From the NCBI RefSeq assembly GCF_002250835.2, contig NZ_NOJY02000012.1, positions 51,946 through 115,945 of the forward strand: a stretch of DNA of 64,000 bases, written 5' to 3'. This document shows positions 8,465 to 16,095 of this stretch, piece after piece. This DNA comes from Romboutsia weinsteinii (GTDB lineage Bacteria > Bacillota > Clostridia > Peptostreptococcales > Peptostreptococcaceae). Position 1 is the first letter of the stretch. Each line of letters starts with the position of its first letter. The notes below the pieces were generated by a model. It saw only the letters and a program-made list of their open reading frames with translations. It searched no databases and was not told where the DNA came from. The position numbers and the translations under genes are program-made.

Positions 8465-9019
8465 CTATACGCCCTCCTTTAATATCTTATATAGTCTTTC
8501 ACGACCTCTTCTTAAGTTAGTCTTTACTGTATTTTCATTACACTGAAGAACTTCTCCTATTTCTTTTATGGTCATATCATGAAAGTACTGAAGTATTATT
8601 GGAGTCTTAAATTTTTCCTCTAAAATATCTATTGCATTGTATAAATCTATTTTTTCTTCTAATTGCTCATAACTTATATCATCAATTAGGTCTATCTTTT
8701 CAAATTTATCTACAAACTTAACCTTACTTCTTTTACTATCTCTAACGTTATTTATAAGTATTCTTGTAATCCATGTTTTAAAATATTTTGCTTGCTTTAA
8801 TTTGTGTAAACTTATAATTGCCTTATACACTGTCTCTTGGCAGATTTCTGTTGCTTCATATTCATCTTTAAGATATAAAAATGCAGTCTTATATAAATAT
8901 TCTTTATGCTTATTTATTAATAATTCAATTGCATCTTTATCTCCACTTATTGCTTTTTCTACTATAGTATTATCATCTTCTTCTAATGACTTATACTTTT
9001 TAAATGATATTAATTGCAT
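8465..9019 (-). CDS. ECF-type RNA polymerase sigma factor
   Basis: 184 residues with sigma region 2 (ELLINKHKEYLYKTAFLYLKDEYEATEICQETVYKA) and region 4 (LEEKFKTPIILQYFHDMTIKEIGEVLQCNENTVKTNLRRGRERL). The start is the ATG at 9019, which has GGGGGAAGG just upstream. The ATG at 9040 has no ribosome site. It would direct polymerase to stress promoters and be held by the downstream anti-sigma factor. Such pairs usually autoregulate. The upstream 9020-9126 region would hold that promoter, but I could not pick out a convincing -35 GAAC. Confidence 0.92.
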   Translation of the reverse strand: MQLISFKKYKSLEEDDNTIVEKAISGDKDAIELLINKHKEYLYKTAFLYLKDEYEATEICQETVYKAIISLHKLKQAKYFKTWITRILINNVRDSKRSKVKFVDKFEKIDLIDDISYEQLEEKIDLYNAIDILEEKFKTPIILQYFHDMTIKEIGEVLQCNENTVKTNLRRGRERLYKILKEGV

Positions 9020-9126
9020 TACCTTCCCCCTTTTTGTCATGTTACATTTATTAGACGGAGTAAGTATATACTAAGTTTCAGTAATTTAAAATAAATTATG
9101 ATTACTTAGATACATAAAGAATAAAA

Positions 9127-9176
9127 ATAACCGTATCCTAGTATTTACAATATGTATACCCTAAGATACAGTTATT
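9127..9176 (-). terminator. Terminator after the VanZ-like gene
   Basis: A long hairpin with arms AATAACCGTATC and GATACAGTTATT plus CTAG/CTAAG pairing, T-rich on the minus-strand exit side. Confidence 0.75.
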
Positions 9177-9210
9177 AATTTTAATATGATTCAAAATAAT
9201 ATTTTATAAT

Positions 9211-9732
9211 CTAATTTGCTATAAATATTCCTACTATTATAATACTAACTGGTATCATAACCCCAGTACTACAAATAGTAATGAAGTTTTTTACTTTTGC
9301 TCTTTCTTTAAAAATCTTTTTGATAGCTGTATAAATTACTATACCAATAATTCCACCAATAGTATTAGTGATAATATCAGTTATATCACTAGCACCTATT
9401 CCAAATATATATTGACTGCATTCAAATATAAAACTTATTGTAGCCATTATAAGTATACTTTTAGATATTTTTATATCCTTAATTAATAGACTTATATAAA
9501 TCCCTAATGGAATAAATAAAATCACATTACCGTATATATCTAGCTTACTAAAGTTACCTTTAAATACTTCATCAAATGGTATTAAGTTAAGTGTTCTTGA
9601 TAAGTAGTATCTATCACTACTAAAAAGCTCTAGTGGAGATACATATTTAAACGGAATATTCCACAGAACAAACCCTATATAAAATAAAAATCCCATAATA
9701 AATAAAGTGTTGATCATTCTTTTGCTCTTCAT
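9211..9732 (-). CDS. VanZ-like membrane protein
   Basis: 173 residues with four to five membrane segments. VanZ family landmarks are present: a membrane-facing N-L-I-P-F motif (RTLNLIPFDE), GNVILFIPLG, and the helix ECSQYIFGIGASDITDIITNTIGGIIG. VanZ proteins confer low-level teicoplanin resistance in enterococci, but most chromosomal copies have no known job. GGGGG precedes the ATG. It is monocistronic, with its own terminator. Function in this organism cannot be told from the sequence. Confidence 0.85.
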   Translation of the reverse strand: MKSKRMINTLFIMGFLFYIGFVLWNIPFKYVSPLELFSSDRYYLSRTLNLIPFDEVFKGNFSKLDIYGNVILFIPLGIYISLLIKDIKISKSILIMATISFIFECSQYIFGIGASDITDIITNTIGGIIGIVIYTAIKKIFKERAKVKNFITICSTGVMIPVSIIIVGIFIAN

Positions 9733-9867
9733 TTTTCCCCCTATTTTAAATGTTTTACCATTATAAAATTAACTTATTTAAAATTTTATAATAATTAAGT
9801 TCCAGTATATATTATAAATCTTATTTAATTCTTTCTCCAGTTACAAAATAGTTATATTATTTTTCCT

Positions 9868-10224
9868 CTATTTACCATAAAGCCTAATGCCAACTAATAA
9901 ACATCCTTCTATATACGAATAATTATTTGCCTGCAAATATGTAAGTATCTCTTCACTTTCTGCTCCTGGTTGAATAACCATACATTTAAAGCTTTTCTTG
10001 TTTTCTTTTAACAATTTTATTCCTGCAGGTGGGTTAATACATAAATCAATAATATCTATTTCTTCTTCTATATCATTTAATGATTGTAGTTCTTTTCCTA
10101 CTGAGTATACGTTGTATTTACTATCTATTAATTCATGTTTTATCTTATATGCATATTTTTCTTTGTTTAAAGTGTCCCCTAATACTGCAAATGTGTTGTA
10201 TTGCATAATTTCTTTTAAATCCAT
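9868..10224 (-). CDS. CoA-binding domain protein (YccU-like)
   Basis: 118 residues forming one Rossmann-like CoA-binding domain, as in the N-terminal part of succinyl-CoA synthetase alpha. An initial strand (TFAVLGDT), the 'V-Y-S-V-G' second strand, a conserved D-L-C-I-N-P motif and a 'Cys-Met-Val-Ile-Gln-Pro-Gly-Ala' turn are present. Stand-alone proteins of this family are common in Clostridia, and their biochemical role is unsettled. GGAGGTG lies a few bases before the ATG. Cytosolic and monocistronic. Confidence 0.8.
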   Translation of the reverse strand: MDLKEIMQYNTFAVLGDTLNKEKYAYKIKHELIDSKYNVYSVGKELQSLNDIEEEIDIIDLCINPPAGIKLLKENKKSFKCMVIQPGAESEEILTYLQANNYSYIEGCLLVGIRLYGK

Positions 10225-10299
10225 ACCTACACCTCCATATCTTTTATTAGCTATAATAGTATTTTTCCCACACCTTACTTTTATTATTTTATATTAAAT

Positions 10300-10324
10300 A
10301 AAAAAATAGGAGCATATGCTCCTA
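10300..10324 (-). terminator. Terminator of the DUF2089-type operon
   Basis: A perfect palindromic hairpin (TAGGAGCATATGCTCCTA) followed on the minus strand by seven T. Confidence 0.85.
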
Positions 10325-10379
10325 CTTTACATTTAATATATTAATATTGTTCAATTGATACACTAAAAAAATCCCTATT

Positions 10380-10652
10380 CTAAATCTTGATTTTTACAAT
10401 GTCTCCATTTTCTGATTCTATATCTACTAGATATAGTCCCTTATGTTCTTTTTTTAGGTATTTTAAACCCTCTATAATTACATCTATATCATCGGACTTA
10501 AATGTATAATTTACTTTGCTAATTTTAATTTCTTTGTCATAATATCTTTTTATAAATGGCTTAGATACTCGTAGTAAAGTCGTTATAGCACCTAATGGAA
10601 TTATTATATTCATATTAAAGTTATCTTCTTTGCTCTTGACCGTTATTCTCAT
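10380..10652 (-). CDS. Small conserved protein in DUF2089 operon (90 aa)
   Basis: A 90-residue protein with the pattern beta strand, amphipathic helix, beta strand. Its opening (VKSKEDNFNMNIIIPLGAI) parallels the 'VKINIPLEFVKI' segment of the protein encoded just upstream, and both end in a strand pair (DIVKIKI). It therefore looks like a relative of that protein's second domain. It is the last gene of a three-gene operon, 10 bases after the previous stop. The ribosome site is weak, so coupling to upstream translation is likely. No enzyme motif is visible. Confidence 0.65.
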   Translation of the reverse strand: MRITVKSKEDNFNMNIIIPLGAITTLLRVSKPFIKRYYDKEIKISKVNYTFKSDDIDVIIEGLKYLKKEHKGLYLVDIESENGDIVKIKI

Positions 10653-10662
10653 ATAAAAATAC

Positions 10663-11064
10663 CTATTGTATCTCTACTATAACTTTGTCATTTCCATCAT
10701 CTACTTCTACAATTCTTCCAACAAATCCATTATCTATCGCATCCATTAATTTTTCTATATCTATATTGTGTTTTTCAAGTTCACTACTGTACATAATTCC
10801 TATTGATCCCATTATTTTTACAAACTCTAATGGTATATTAATCTTAACTTTGCTTCCATCGCTACTTTTTACTCTTACAAATAATATCTTTCCTTTTTTA
10901 CCATCATTTTTTATATCAAAAAAGTCATCATCTTCAACTTTTTCACTTTTAATAAATGGGTCACTCTTTTCATTACAATCTAATACATCTAATAATTTTA
11001 TAGCTTCCTCTGCAGTTATTTTTCCTTCTTCAACCATTTTTAATATTCTCTTTTTATCTTCCAT
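10663..11064 (-). CDS. SHOCT-like domain protein (133 aa)
   Basis: The first 30 residues (MEDKKRILKMVEEGKITAEEAIKLLDVL) are a SHOCT-like oligomerisation helix pair, as seen at the start of envelope-stress proteins such as YvlB/LiaX. After an acidic linker comes a domain of about 70 residues with VRVKSSDGSKVKINIPLEFVKI and a C-terminal 'DDGNDKVIVEI' strand. GGAGAG precedes the ATG. It lies between the DUF2089-type regulator and a small relative, so it probably acts in the same response. The cargo or target is unknown. Confidence 0.75.
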   Translation of the reverse strand: MEDKKRILKMVEEGKITAEEAIKLLDVLDCNEKSDPFIKSEKVEDDDFFDIKNDGKKGKILFVRVKSSDGSKVKINIPLEFVKIMGSIGIMYSSELEKHNIDIEKLMDAIDNGFVGRIVEVDDGNDKVIVEIQ

Positions 11065-11089
11065 CTGAATCTCTCCTTTATATTTTTAC

Positions 11090-11452
11090 TTATAATTTCT
11101 TTAAAAGATTAATAGCTTCTTCAGAGCTTATCTCCTTATTTTCTAACATATCCATTATTTTTTCTTTTTCTTTGGTTGTATCTTTTTTAATTACTAAGCC
11201 TAGTTCGTTATTAATCTCATCAAGCTTACCTCTTACTGTTGGATAAGATATCCCCAGCTGCTTTTCAACATCTTTTATATTTCCTCTACACGCTAAAAAC
11301 ACTTCTACAAAATTTAACTGCTCTTTTGATAATCTATCAAATTTTGAAATAGAAAACTCATTTTCTATAATTGTGTTGCAATGATTACATTTTAATTTCA
11401 TAATCTTCATGTCTTCCGTACAAACCGGACATTTAGTTATAATTTTATACAC
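11090..11452 (-). CDS. DUF2089-type zinc-ribbon/HTH regulator
   Basis: 120 residues. An N-terminal zinc ribbon is formed by CPVC and CNHC. A helix-turn-helix follows (LSKEQLNFVEVFLACRGNIKDVEKQLGISYPTVRGKLDEI), and then a C-terminal SHOCT-like helix pair (KIMDMLENKEISSEEAINLLKKL) matching the start of the next protein. This is the DUF2089 layout. The start is GTG with GGAAG 7 bases upstream. It heads a three-gene operon and is probably its autoregulator. The shared SHOCT-like helices suggest that the first two proteins contact each other. Confidence 0.8.
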   Translation of the reverse strand: MYKIITKCPVCTEDMKIMKLKCNHCNTIIENEFSISKFDRLSKEQLNFVEVFLACRGNIKDVEKQLGISYPTVRGKLDEINNELGLVIKKDTTKEKEKIMDMLENKEISSEEAINLLKKL

Positions 11453-11736
11453 TTTATCACTTCCTTTAATATTAGTATATTAAATATTTTTGAAAATGTC
11501 ATTAGTATTTTTCATTTTTTTAATATTTTTATTAAATATATTAATTTTTATTCATTTTTATATTAATATATTTAATTTCATAATTAATATTATCAATATG
11601 CTCAATTTAATTTCATCTATTTTTCTTTGTACACTTATTAAAACTTTAAATTTATATATTATTGTTGGAACAACAGCAAGTAATATCGCTTTTTTCATTG
11701 TTACCTTTTTTAAATATGAAAATTATATAAAATAAT
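11453..11736. other. AT-rich intergenic stretch
   Basis: It carries the promoter region of the DUF2089 operon, with repeated ATTAGTAT/ATATTAAT runs. A frame on the plus strand here encodes only a Phe/Ile-rich string, has a TTG start and lacks a ribosome site. I see no gene. Confidence 0.4.
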
Positions 11737-11775
11737 AAAAACTTCTAATGATTAAGTTAGCTCATTAGAAGTTTT
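11737..11775 (-). terminator. Terminator of the BlaI/M56 operon
   Basis: Perfect 14-base arms (AAAACTTCTAATGA and complement) with a T-run exit in both directions. It lies 26 bases after the M56 gene stop. Confidence 0.85.
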
Positions 11776-11800
11776 CCTATAGCGTATTAGATACAGATAC

Positions 11801-13729
11801 TTATTTATTCATAAAATCGATAAAATTATTTTTTAGTTCATTTGGATTTTCATATTCAAGGGATATCAAACAGTTAGTTTCATCAACTTTTAAATTGTAT
11901 AATTGGTTATAAAGATCTTGAACATCCCACCCTTTGTAATCATAATGTTTTGTTTTAGTAAATAATGATGCATACTTTTTTGAATTAGGTATTTTATCAT
12001 ATAAGTAAATAGTTTCTAAATTTCCACTATCTCTATCAAATGTTACGTAAAGATCTGTGTTGTCTTCTTTATTTATAATAGAGTAGGATATTTCATTTTC
12101 TATACTATCAACTTCACCTTGATTGAAGTTTGGATTAATTTTTAGTAAATCCTCTTTAGTCAATAAATTATTTGCCTCTGCTTCTTTTATTAACTTAATA
12201 TATGTTGAGTAAATATCACCAAATGATTTCTTTAGTTTTAGATTATCATATGAATTTTCTAGTCCATTTATTGATTCAGTTGCTACCTCTAACATAGATA
12301 TTTCTTTAACTTCATTTGAGTAATTCAATTTTAAGGCTTTTATATCATTTCCATTAAGTTTATAAGTTATAGCTCTAAGATAGTAAGGACCTTGGCCATC
12401 TCTCTTTACATAATATACTTCCAACTGCTCATTACCTATTGTGTATATATCACATCTGTTATCCTTGCCTTGTTGTTCTGTTTTTTCTAAAGTAAATTCT
12501 GTAATATTACTTCTCATTTCATCAACTAAGACATTTTTATTTTCATTCATAAAGTCAATCAAATTAAAAAATTTAGTTTGAAGTTTACTCATCTCATATT
12601 TATTTGATACTTTATTAGCTTTTATATCAGCGTATGTAACTTGAGAACTATTTTGAGCACTTGTAAGTATAGCTGGAGAAGCAATTCCTAATACTAATGC
12701 ACCTATAGTTGTAAATATTATTTTTTTACCTTTATATTTTTTTATAAATTTTATATTCATAATTCTTTTCTCCATTTCTATTTTGTCTTTTGCCATACTA
12801 ATAATATTTGGCTGATATTTACATTTATTCATTTTTGATAATACAGTTAATAAAGTAGCTCCATAGTTTATATAGTCTTCTTCATTTAAGGTATTTAAGA
12901 CTTTTTCATCTGTAGCTAGCTCCATGTCTTCTCTTAATTTTTTTAATAAATACCATATAAATGGATTAAACCAATGTATAGATTTAATTACTAGTAAAAC
13001 TATATTTATAAAGTTGTCCTTTCTCTTGTAATGTGATAGTTCATGCAAAAATATATGTTTTAATTCATTATCACTCATACTAACCATATTTAAAGGTAAT
13101 AAAATCTTTGGATTAAATATACCAATAAGAGCAGGTGTTGATATATATTCATTTATAGTTATTTTCACATTACGATTAATATTAAATGTATTTTTAGCCT
13201 TATCTAAGATCTTATCTAGCCTTAAACTAGGTCTAGTTGTGTATTTTCTTAGCTTTAATATTAAAAGAATATAAGATACGCTTATAAAGGCAAATATATT
13301 TATGGCTATTACTAACCAAAATAGTGATAGTGAATTATTTATGAGATTTTTAAAATTAAACTTAAAAGTACTTTCATCATTTAATCTACTATTTTCAATT
13401 GATATATTTTGGGGATTTATAGATTTATCTAATCTATGTGAATTAACGTCAGAAGTATTTTGATAAGATTGATCTAATAGTTTATTATTTGATTTATCTT
13501 GGTAACTACTTATAGTCTTTAAGTTTTCACTTTCAAATTTATTGAAAATACTAACATTACTTTCTGGACCGAATGGAATAATTAGCTTTATAACAAGTAA
13601 TAACCAAAGTAGATAGCTCCATTTGGGTGTTAATTTATTTTTAAATATTATATTAATAAATAATATTAAAATCCCTGTTATACTTCCATATAACGATGTT
13701 CTTAATATTAGTTTAAATAATTCATCCAC
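11801..13729 (-). CDS. BlaR1/MecR1-family M56 sensor metalloprotease with an atypical C-terminal domain
   Basis: 642 residues. Three N-terminal membrane helices lie within residues 1-160, then comes the M56 zinc protease with HELSH (229-233) and a downstream Glu. A fourth helix (about 340-358) is followed by an extracellular domain of about 280 residues. In BlaR1 that domain is a penicillin-binding fold with SxxK. Here I find no convincing SxxK, and the segment looks different, so the ligand is unlikely to be a simple beta-lactam. The protease would cleave the BlaI-type repressor encoded 18 bases upstream. The start is GTG with AGGA upstream. No beta-lactamase gene is adjacent. Confidence 0.85.
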   Translation of the reverse strand: MDELFKLILRTSLYGSITGILILFINIIFKNKLTPKWSYLLWLLLVIKLIIPFGPESNVSIFNKFESENLKTISSYQDKSNNKLLDQSYQNTSDVNSHRLDKSINPQNISIENSRLNDESTFKFNFKNLINNSLSLFWLVIAINIFAFISVSYILLILKLRKYTTRPSLRLDKILDKAKNTFNINRNVKITINEYISTPALIGIFNPKILLPLNMVSMSDNELKHIFLHELSHYKRKDNFINIVLLVIKSIHWFNPFIWYLLKKLREDMELATDEKVLNTLNEEDYINYGATLLTVLSKMNKCKYQPNIISMAKDKIEMEKRIMNIKFIKKYKGKKIIFTTIGALVLGIASPAILTSAQNSSQVTYADIKANKVSNKYEMSKLQTKFFNLIDFMNENKNVLVDEMRSNITEFTLEKTEQQGKDNRCDIYTIGNEQLEVYYVKRDGQGPYYLRAITYKLNGNDIKALKLNYSNEVKEISMLEVATESINGLENSYDNLKLKKSFGDIYSTYIKLIKEAEANNLLTKEDLLKINPNFNQGEVDSIENEISYSIINKEDNTDLYVTFDRDSGNLETIYLYDKIPNSKKYASLFTKTKHYDYKGWDVQDLYNQLYNLKVDETNCLISLEYENPNELKNNFIDFMNK

Positions 13730-13746
13730 TTTTAATCATTCCTTTT

Positions 13747-14118
13747 CTATTTTTCATTTAATAAGTTTTTTAAATTATTTATATCTTGTTTTGACAGTTG
13801 ATTATCTGTTATGAATGTTGAAAGCATTAGATTTAAAGATCCATTATAAAGTTTATTTATAAATGATTCATTAGCTACTTTTTTATACTCTTGCTCACTT
13901 ACATTAGGTGAATATATATAACCTTTTTTACTTGATTTATCTACATCCAGTGCTCCTTTATCAACTAATCGTGTTATCAAGGTTTGTATTGTCTTAGATT
14001 TCCAATTTGTAGTATATAAAAGTTCATCGACTATTTCTTTACTAGTAGTTTTTTTCTTTTTCCATATAACCTTTAACACCTCTAATTCAGCTTCTGTTAC
14101 TTGAAATTTATTTTTCAA
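13747..14118 (-). CDS. BlaI/MecI-family transcriptional repressor
   Basis: 123 residues with the BlaI winged helix (VTEAELEVLKVIWKKKKTTSKEIVDEL, then TTNWKSKTIQTLITRLVDKGAL). A C-terminal dimerisation half follows (EYKKVANESFINKLYNGSLNLML), in which BlaI proteins are cut near an Asn-Phe-type site. The start is TTG with AGGAGG 7 bases upstream. Two perfect operators lie just before the gene, so it represses its own operon. It is encoded directly ahead of the M56 sensor protease, the standard order for this switch. Confidence 0.92.
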   Translation of the reverse strand: MKNKFQVTEAELEVLKVIWKKKKTTSKEIVDELLYTTNWKSKTIQTLITRLVDKGALDVDKSSKKGYIYSPNVSEQEYKKVANESFINKLYNGSLNLMLSTFITDNQLSKQDINNLKNLLNEK

Positions 14119-14130
14119 TTTAGCACCTCC

Positions 14131-14167
14131 TTACAATTGTAAGTATGTGCATATATTACAATTGTAA
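14131..14167. promoter_or_regulatory. Two BlaI-type operators
   Basis: Two identical palindromes TTACAATTGTAA at 14131-14142 and 14156-14167, spaced 25 bp centre to centre, directly upstream of the BlaI-type gene. They match the TACA-N-TGTA pattern bound by BlaI/MecI dimers. The first overlaps the 5' untranslated region next to the ribosome site. Confidence 0.85.
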
Positions 14168-14265
14168 TTCATAAATTTAAATATTTTTTAGGAATTAAAA
14201 AGAAGAATATTAAAATTTATCTGCACAACTGTGTATAATAAGATATGTTTTATTAAACATAATAA

Positions 14266-14292
14266 AAGAGTAATATTTATAATATTACTCTT
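14266..14292 (-). terminator. Hairpin, probable terminator of mgtC
   Basis: AAGAGTAATAT and its complement form an 11-bp stem, T-rich on the minus exit. A second small hairpin (TATGTTT/AAACATA) follows it. Between this and the mgtC stop (14293-14474) there is only a short open stretch without a start codon, perhaps a gene remnant. Confidence 0.6.
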
Positions 14293-14474
14293 AGTTTTTC
14301 TATTTAATTTATATACTCAGATTTCAAGATATTATAATTATTATTAAAATCAAAGTGACCACACCAAATTAAATCTAAGTTGTGTTCATTAAATGCATAA
14401 ACATTATCGATACTTTCATTTTCTATTTTCTACTCACTACTAAATGATATTAATACCAAACTTCATAACAAGGT

Positions 14475-15152
14475 TTACACTTCTTCTACGAAGCAAACAC
14501 CTTTACTTTTACTCAATATATTCTTAACTTCACTATATGGTATTTTTTTATTCATTTTTATAGTAAACATACCTATAGTTACTTCTTCAGACGATTCACT
14601 AGGTCTTATCAATTCCATATCTAATATTTTTATATTATGGTATTTAATATATTCTATAAAACTTGATACATTTGCTATAGATTCAAATTCTATATATAAA
14701 TTATACTCTGTTCTAAATAATAAAATATAATTATCAACATCATGAAGTAATGACATTACTACAAATATCATAAAACATCCTATCAAAGCCCCAAAGTAGT
14801 ATCCTACACCTATAGTAAGTCCTATACATGCTGATGCCCACAATCCTGCTGCTGTAGTCAATCCCTTTACCTTATTCCTACCTGTAACTATAATCGTACC
14901 CGCTCCTAAAAAACCTATACCACTGATAACTTGAGCAGCCATTCTTATTGGATCTGCTAAACCATACAAATCTGCAATGTATTGATTTGTAATCATTACC
15001 ATAGTCGAACTTAAGCATACTAACATATATGTCCTAAATCCAGCAGGTCTTTTTTTTATACCTCTTTCAAATCCTAGTAACCCTCCACATATGGTAGCTA
15101 GAAGTAATTTTACAAATGTAGACACTTCATTCAATTCAAGTAAAGCCTCCAT
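14475..15152 (-). CDS. mgtC: MgtC/SapB family membrane protein
   Basis: 225 residues. Four to five membrane helices are present in the first 140 residues, with family motifs GGLLGFERG, AAQVISGIGFLGAGTII and GLTTAAGLWASACIGL. They are followed by a cytosolic ACT-like domain (residues about 145-225, YLYIEFESIANVSSFIEYI). MgtC proteins modulate magnesium-limited growth and F-type ATPase activity in pathogens. In clostridia the role is less clear. AAGGATG lies before the ATG. It is monocistronic, flanked by terminators. Confidence 0.9.
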   Translation of the reverse strand: MEALLELNEVSTFVKLLLATICGGLLGFERGIKKRPAGFRTYMLVCLSSTMVMITNQYIADLYGLADPIRMAAQVISGIGFLGAGTIIVTGRNKVKGLTTAAGLWASACIGLTIGVGYYFGALIGCFMIFVVMSLLHDVDNYILLFRTEYNLYIEFESIANVSSFIEYIKYHNIKILDMELIRPSESSEEVTIGMFTIKMNKKIPYSEVKNILSKSKGVCFVEEV

Positions 15153-15176
15153 ATTTTACATCCTTTCAAGTTAATT

Positions 15177-15218
15177 AAAAATTCCAAACCAGCAATATAT
15201 ACCAGTTTGGAATTTTTT
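15177..15218. terminator. Terminator between mgtC and the glycerophosphodiesterase gene
   Basis: Arms AAATTCCAAAC and GTTTGGAATTT with A and T runs on the two sides. It ends the minus-strand ABC importer operon 14 bases after the phosphodiesterase stop. Confidence 0.85.
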
Positions 15219-15231
15219 AGTTAATTTATTT

Positions 15232-16089
15232 TTATAAATTAAAATATTTTTTTCTGTATTCGCGCATTAAGCTAGGCCAATCAGTTTGCAATATATCAAT
15301 TTGCTTTTCATATAATTTTCCCCATCCTTTATCAGGATTTTCAATTACAGAAATATCGTCATCTAACCCCGCAAATAACTTAATTTCATTATCTAAAGTT
15401 ATTGAATTAACCCATACAAATAAATTTTCATTTTTTATTTTTTCTATATTTTCTTGCTTAAATAATTCACAATCTTCATCTTTTGCTATAATTTCTATAC
15501 CAACTACATTTATATTATCGTACCTTAGTACTTCATATACTTCTTCCATCGAATATACTATTGGCATATACATGTACTTTGTATCATAGCTATCTAAAAA
15601 TTCTAGCACTTCTTTTTTTACTGGAGATTTTAATAAAGCTTGTTGCCCTACATCATACTTATCTAGTATTTTACAAACCTCAGGAAGTATGTCCCATGCA
15701 CGATCTATGTTGTAAAGTTCATTATTTCTAAACTCTTTTATAGCATCCTCAAAAAGAATAACTTTATAGTTTGTTTTTGCATCTACACTATTGTAATAAT
15801 ATAATGAATCTATTTCTTTAGATGACATTGTTTTTATATTTTCTTTTATCTTAAAGTTTCTTTCCTCCATACCATCATGGAATATATATATAACTCCATC
15901 TGTTGATTTTATAAGGTCCATTTCAAACATATCTCCGCCAACTTTAAGTGCATTATAAAACGCTGGGATAGTATTTTCTACTATATTTCCACCTGGGCAT
16001 CCTCTATGAACTGCTATTAAAGACTTCTTTTCTTCTAGTTCTTTGTTTAATAAGCTATTTATATTTTTATATTTTTCTTTTCCTAACAT
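15232..16089 (-). CDS. Cytosolic glycerophosphodiester phosphodiesterase
   Basis: 285 residues with the GDPD catalytic set: HRG near residue 29, ENT after it, the metal-binding E-x-D pair (FEMDL) and the catalytic HD (IFHDG). The usual C-terminal FVWVNS and DxxxTDxP-like (DILQTDWP) motifs close the barrel. There is no signal peptide, so it acts inside on imported substrate. The Gly-rich insert after HRG (CPGGNIVENT) is slightly long. It is the last gene of an operon with an ABC importer, 6 bases after the permease stop. The likely role is to split an imported glycerophosphodiester into glycerol-3-phosphate and an alcohol. Confidence 0.88.
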   Translation of the reverse strand: MLGKEKYKNINSLLNKELEEKKSLIAVHRGCPGGNIVENTIPAFYNALKVGGDMFEMDLIKSTDGVIYIFHDGMEERNFKIKENIKTMSSKEIDSLYYYNSVDAKTNYKVILFEDAIKEFRNNELYNIDRAWDILPEVCKILDKYDVGQQALLKSPVKKEVLEFLDSYDTKYMYMPIVYSMEEVYEVLRYDNINVVGIEIIAKDEDCELFKQENIEKIKNENLFVWVNSITLDNEIKLFAGLDDDISVIENPDKGWGKLYEKQIDILQTDWPSLMREYRKKYFNL

Positions 16090-16095
16090 TTAGTT

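Noticed and set aside
11490..11735. 81-codon hydrophobic frame on the plus strand
   Set aside because: TTG start, no ribosome site, and its Phe/Ile runs reflect AT-rich DNA. It lies in a promoter region.
14304..14429. Open stretch of 41 codons before a stop (minus strand, ending SEYIN)
   Set aside because: No start codon or ribosome site. It may be a gene tail left by deletion, but I cannot name a parent.
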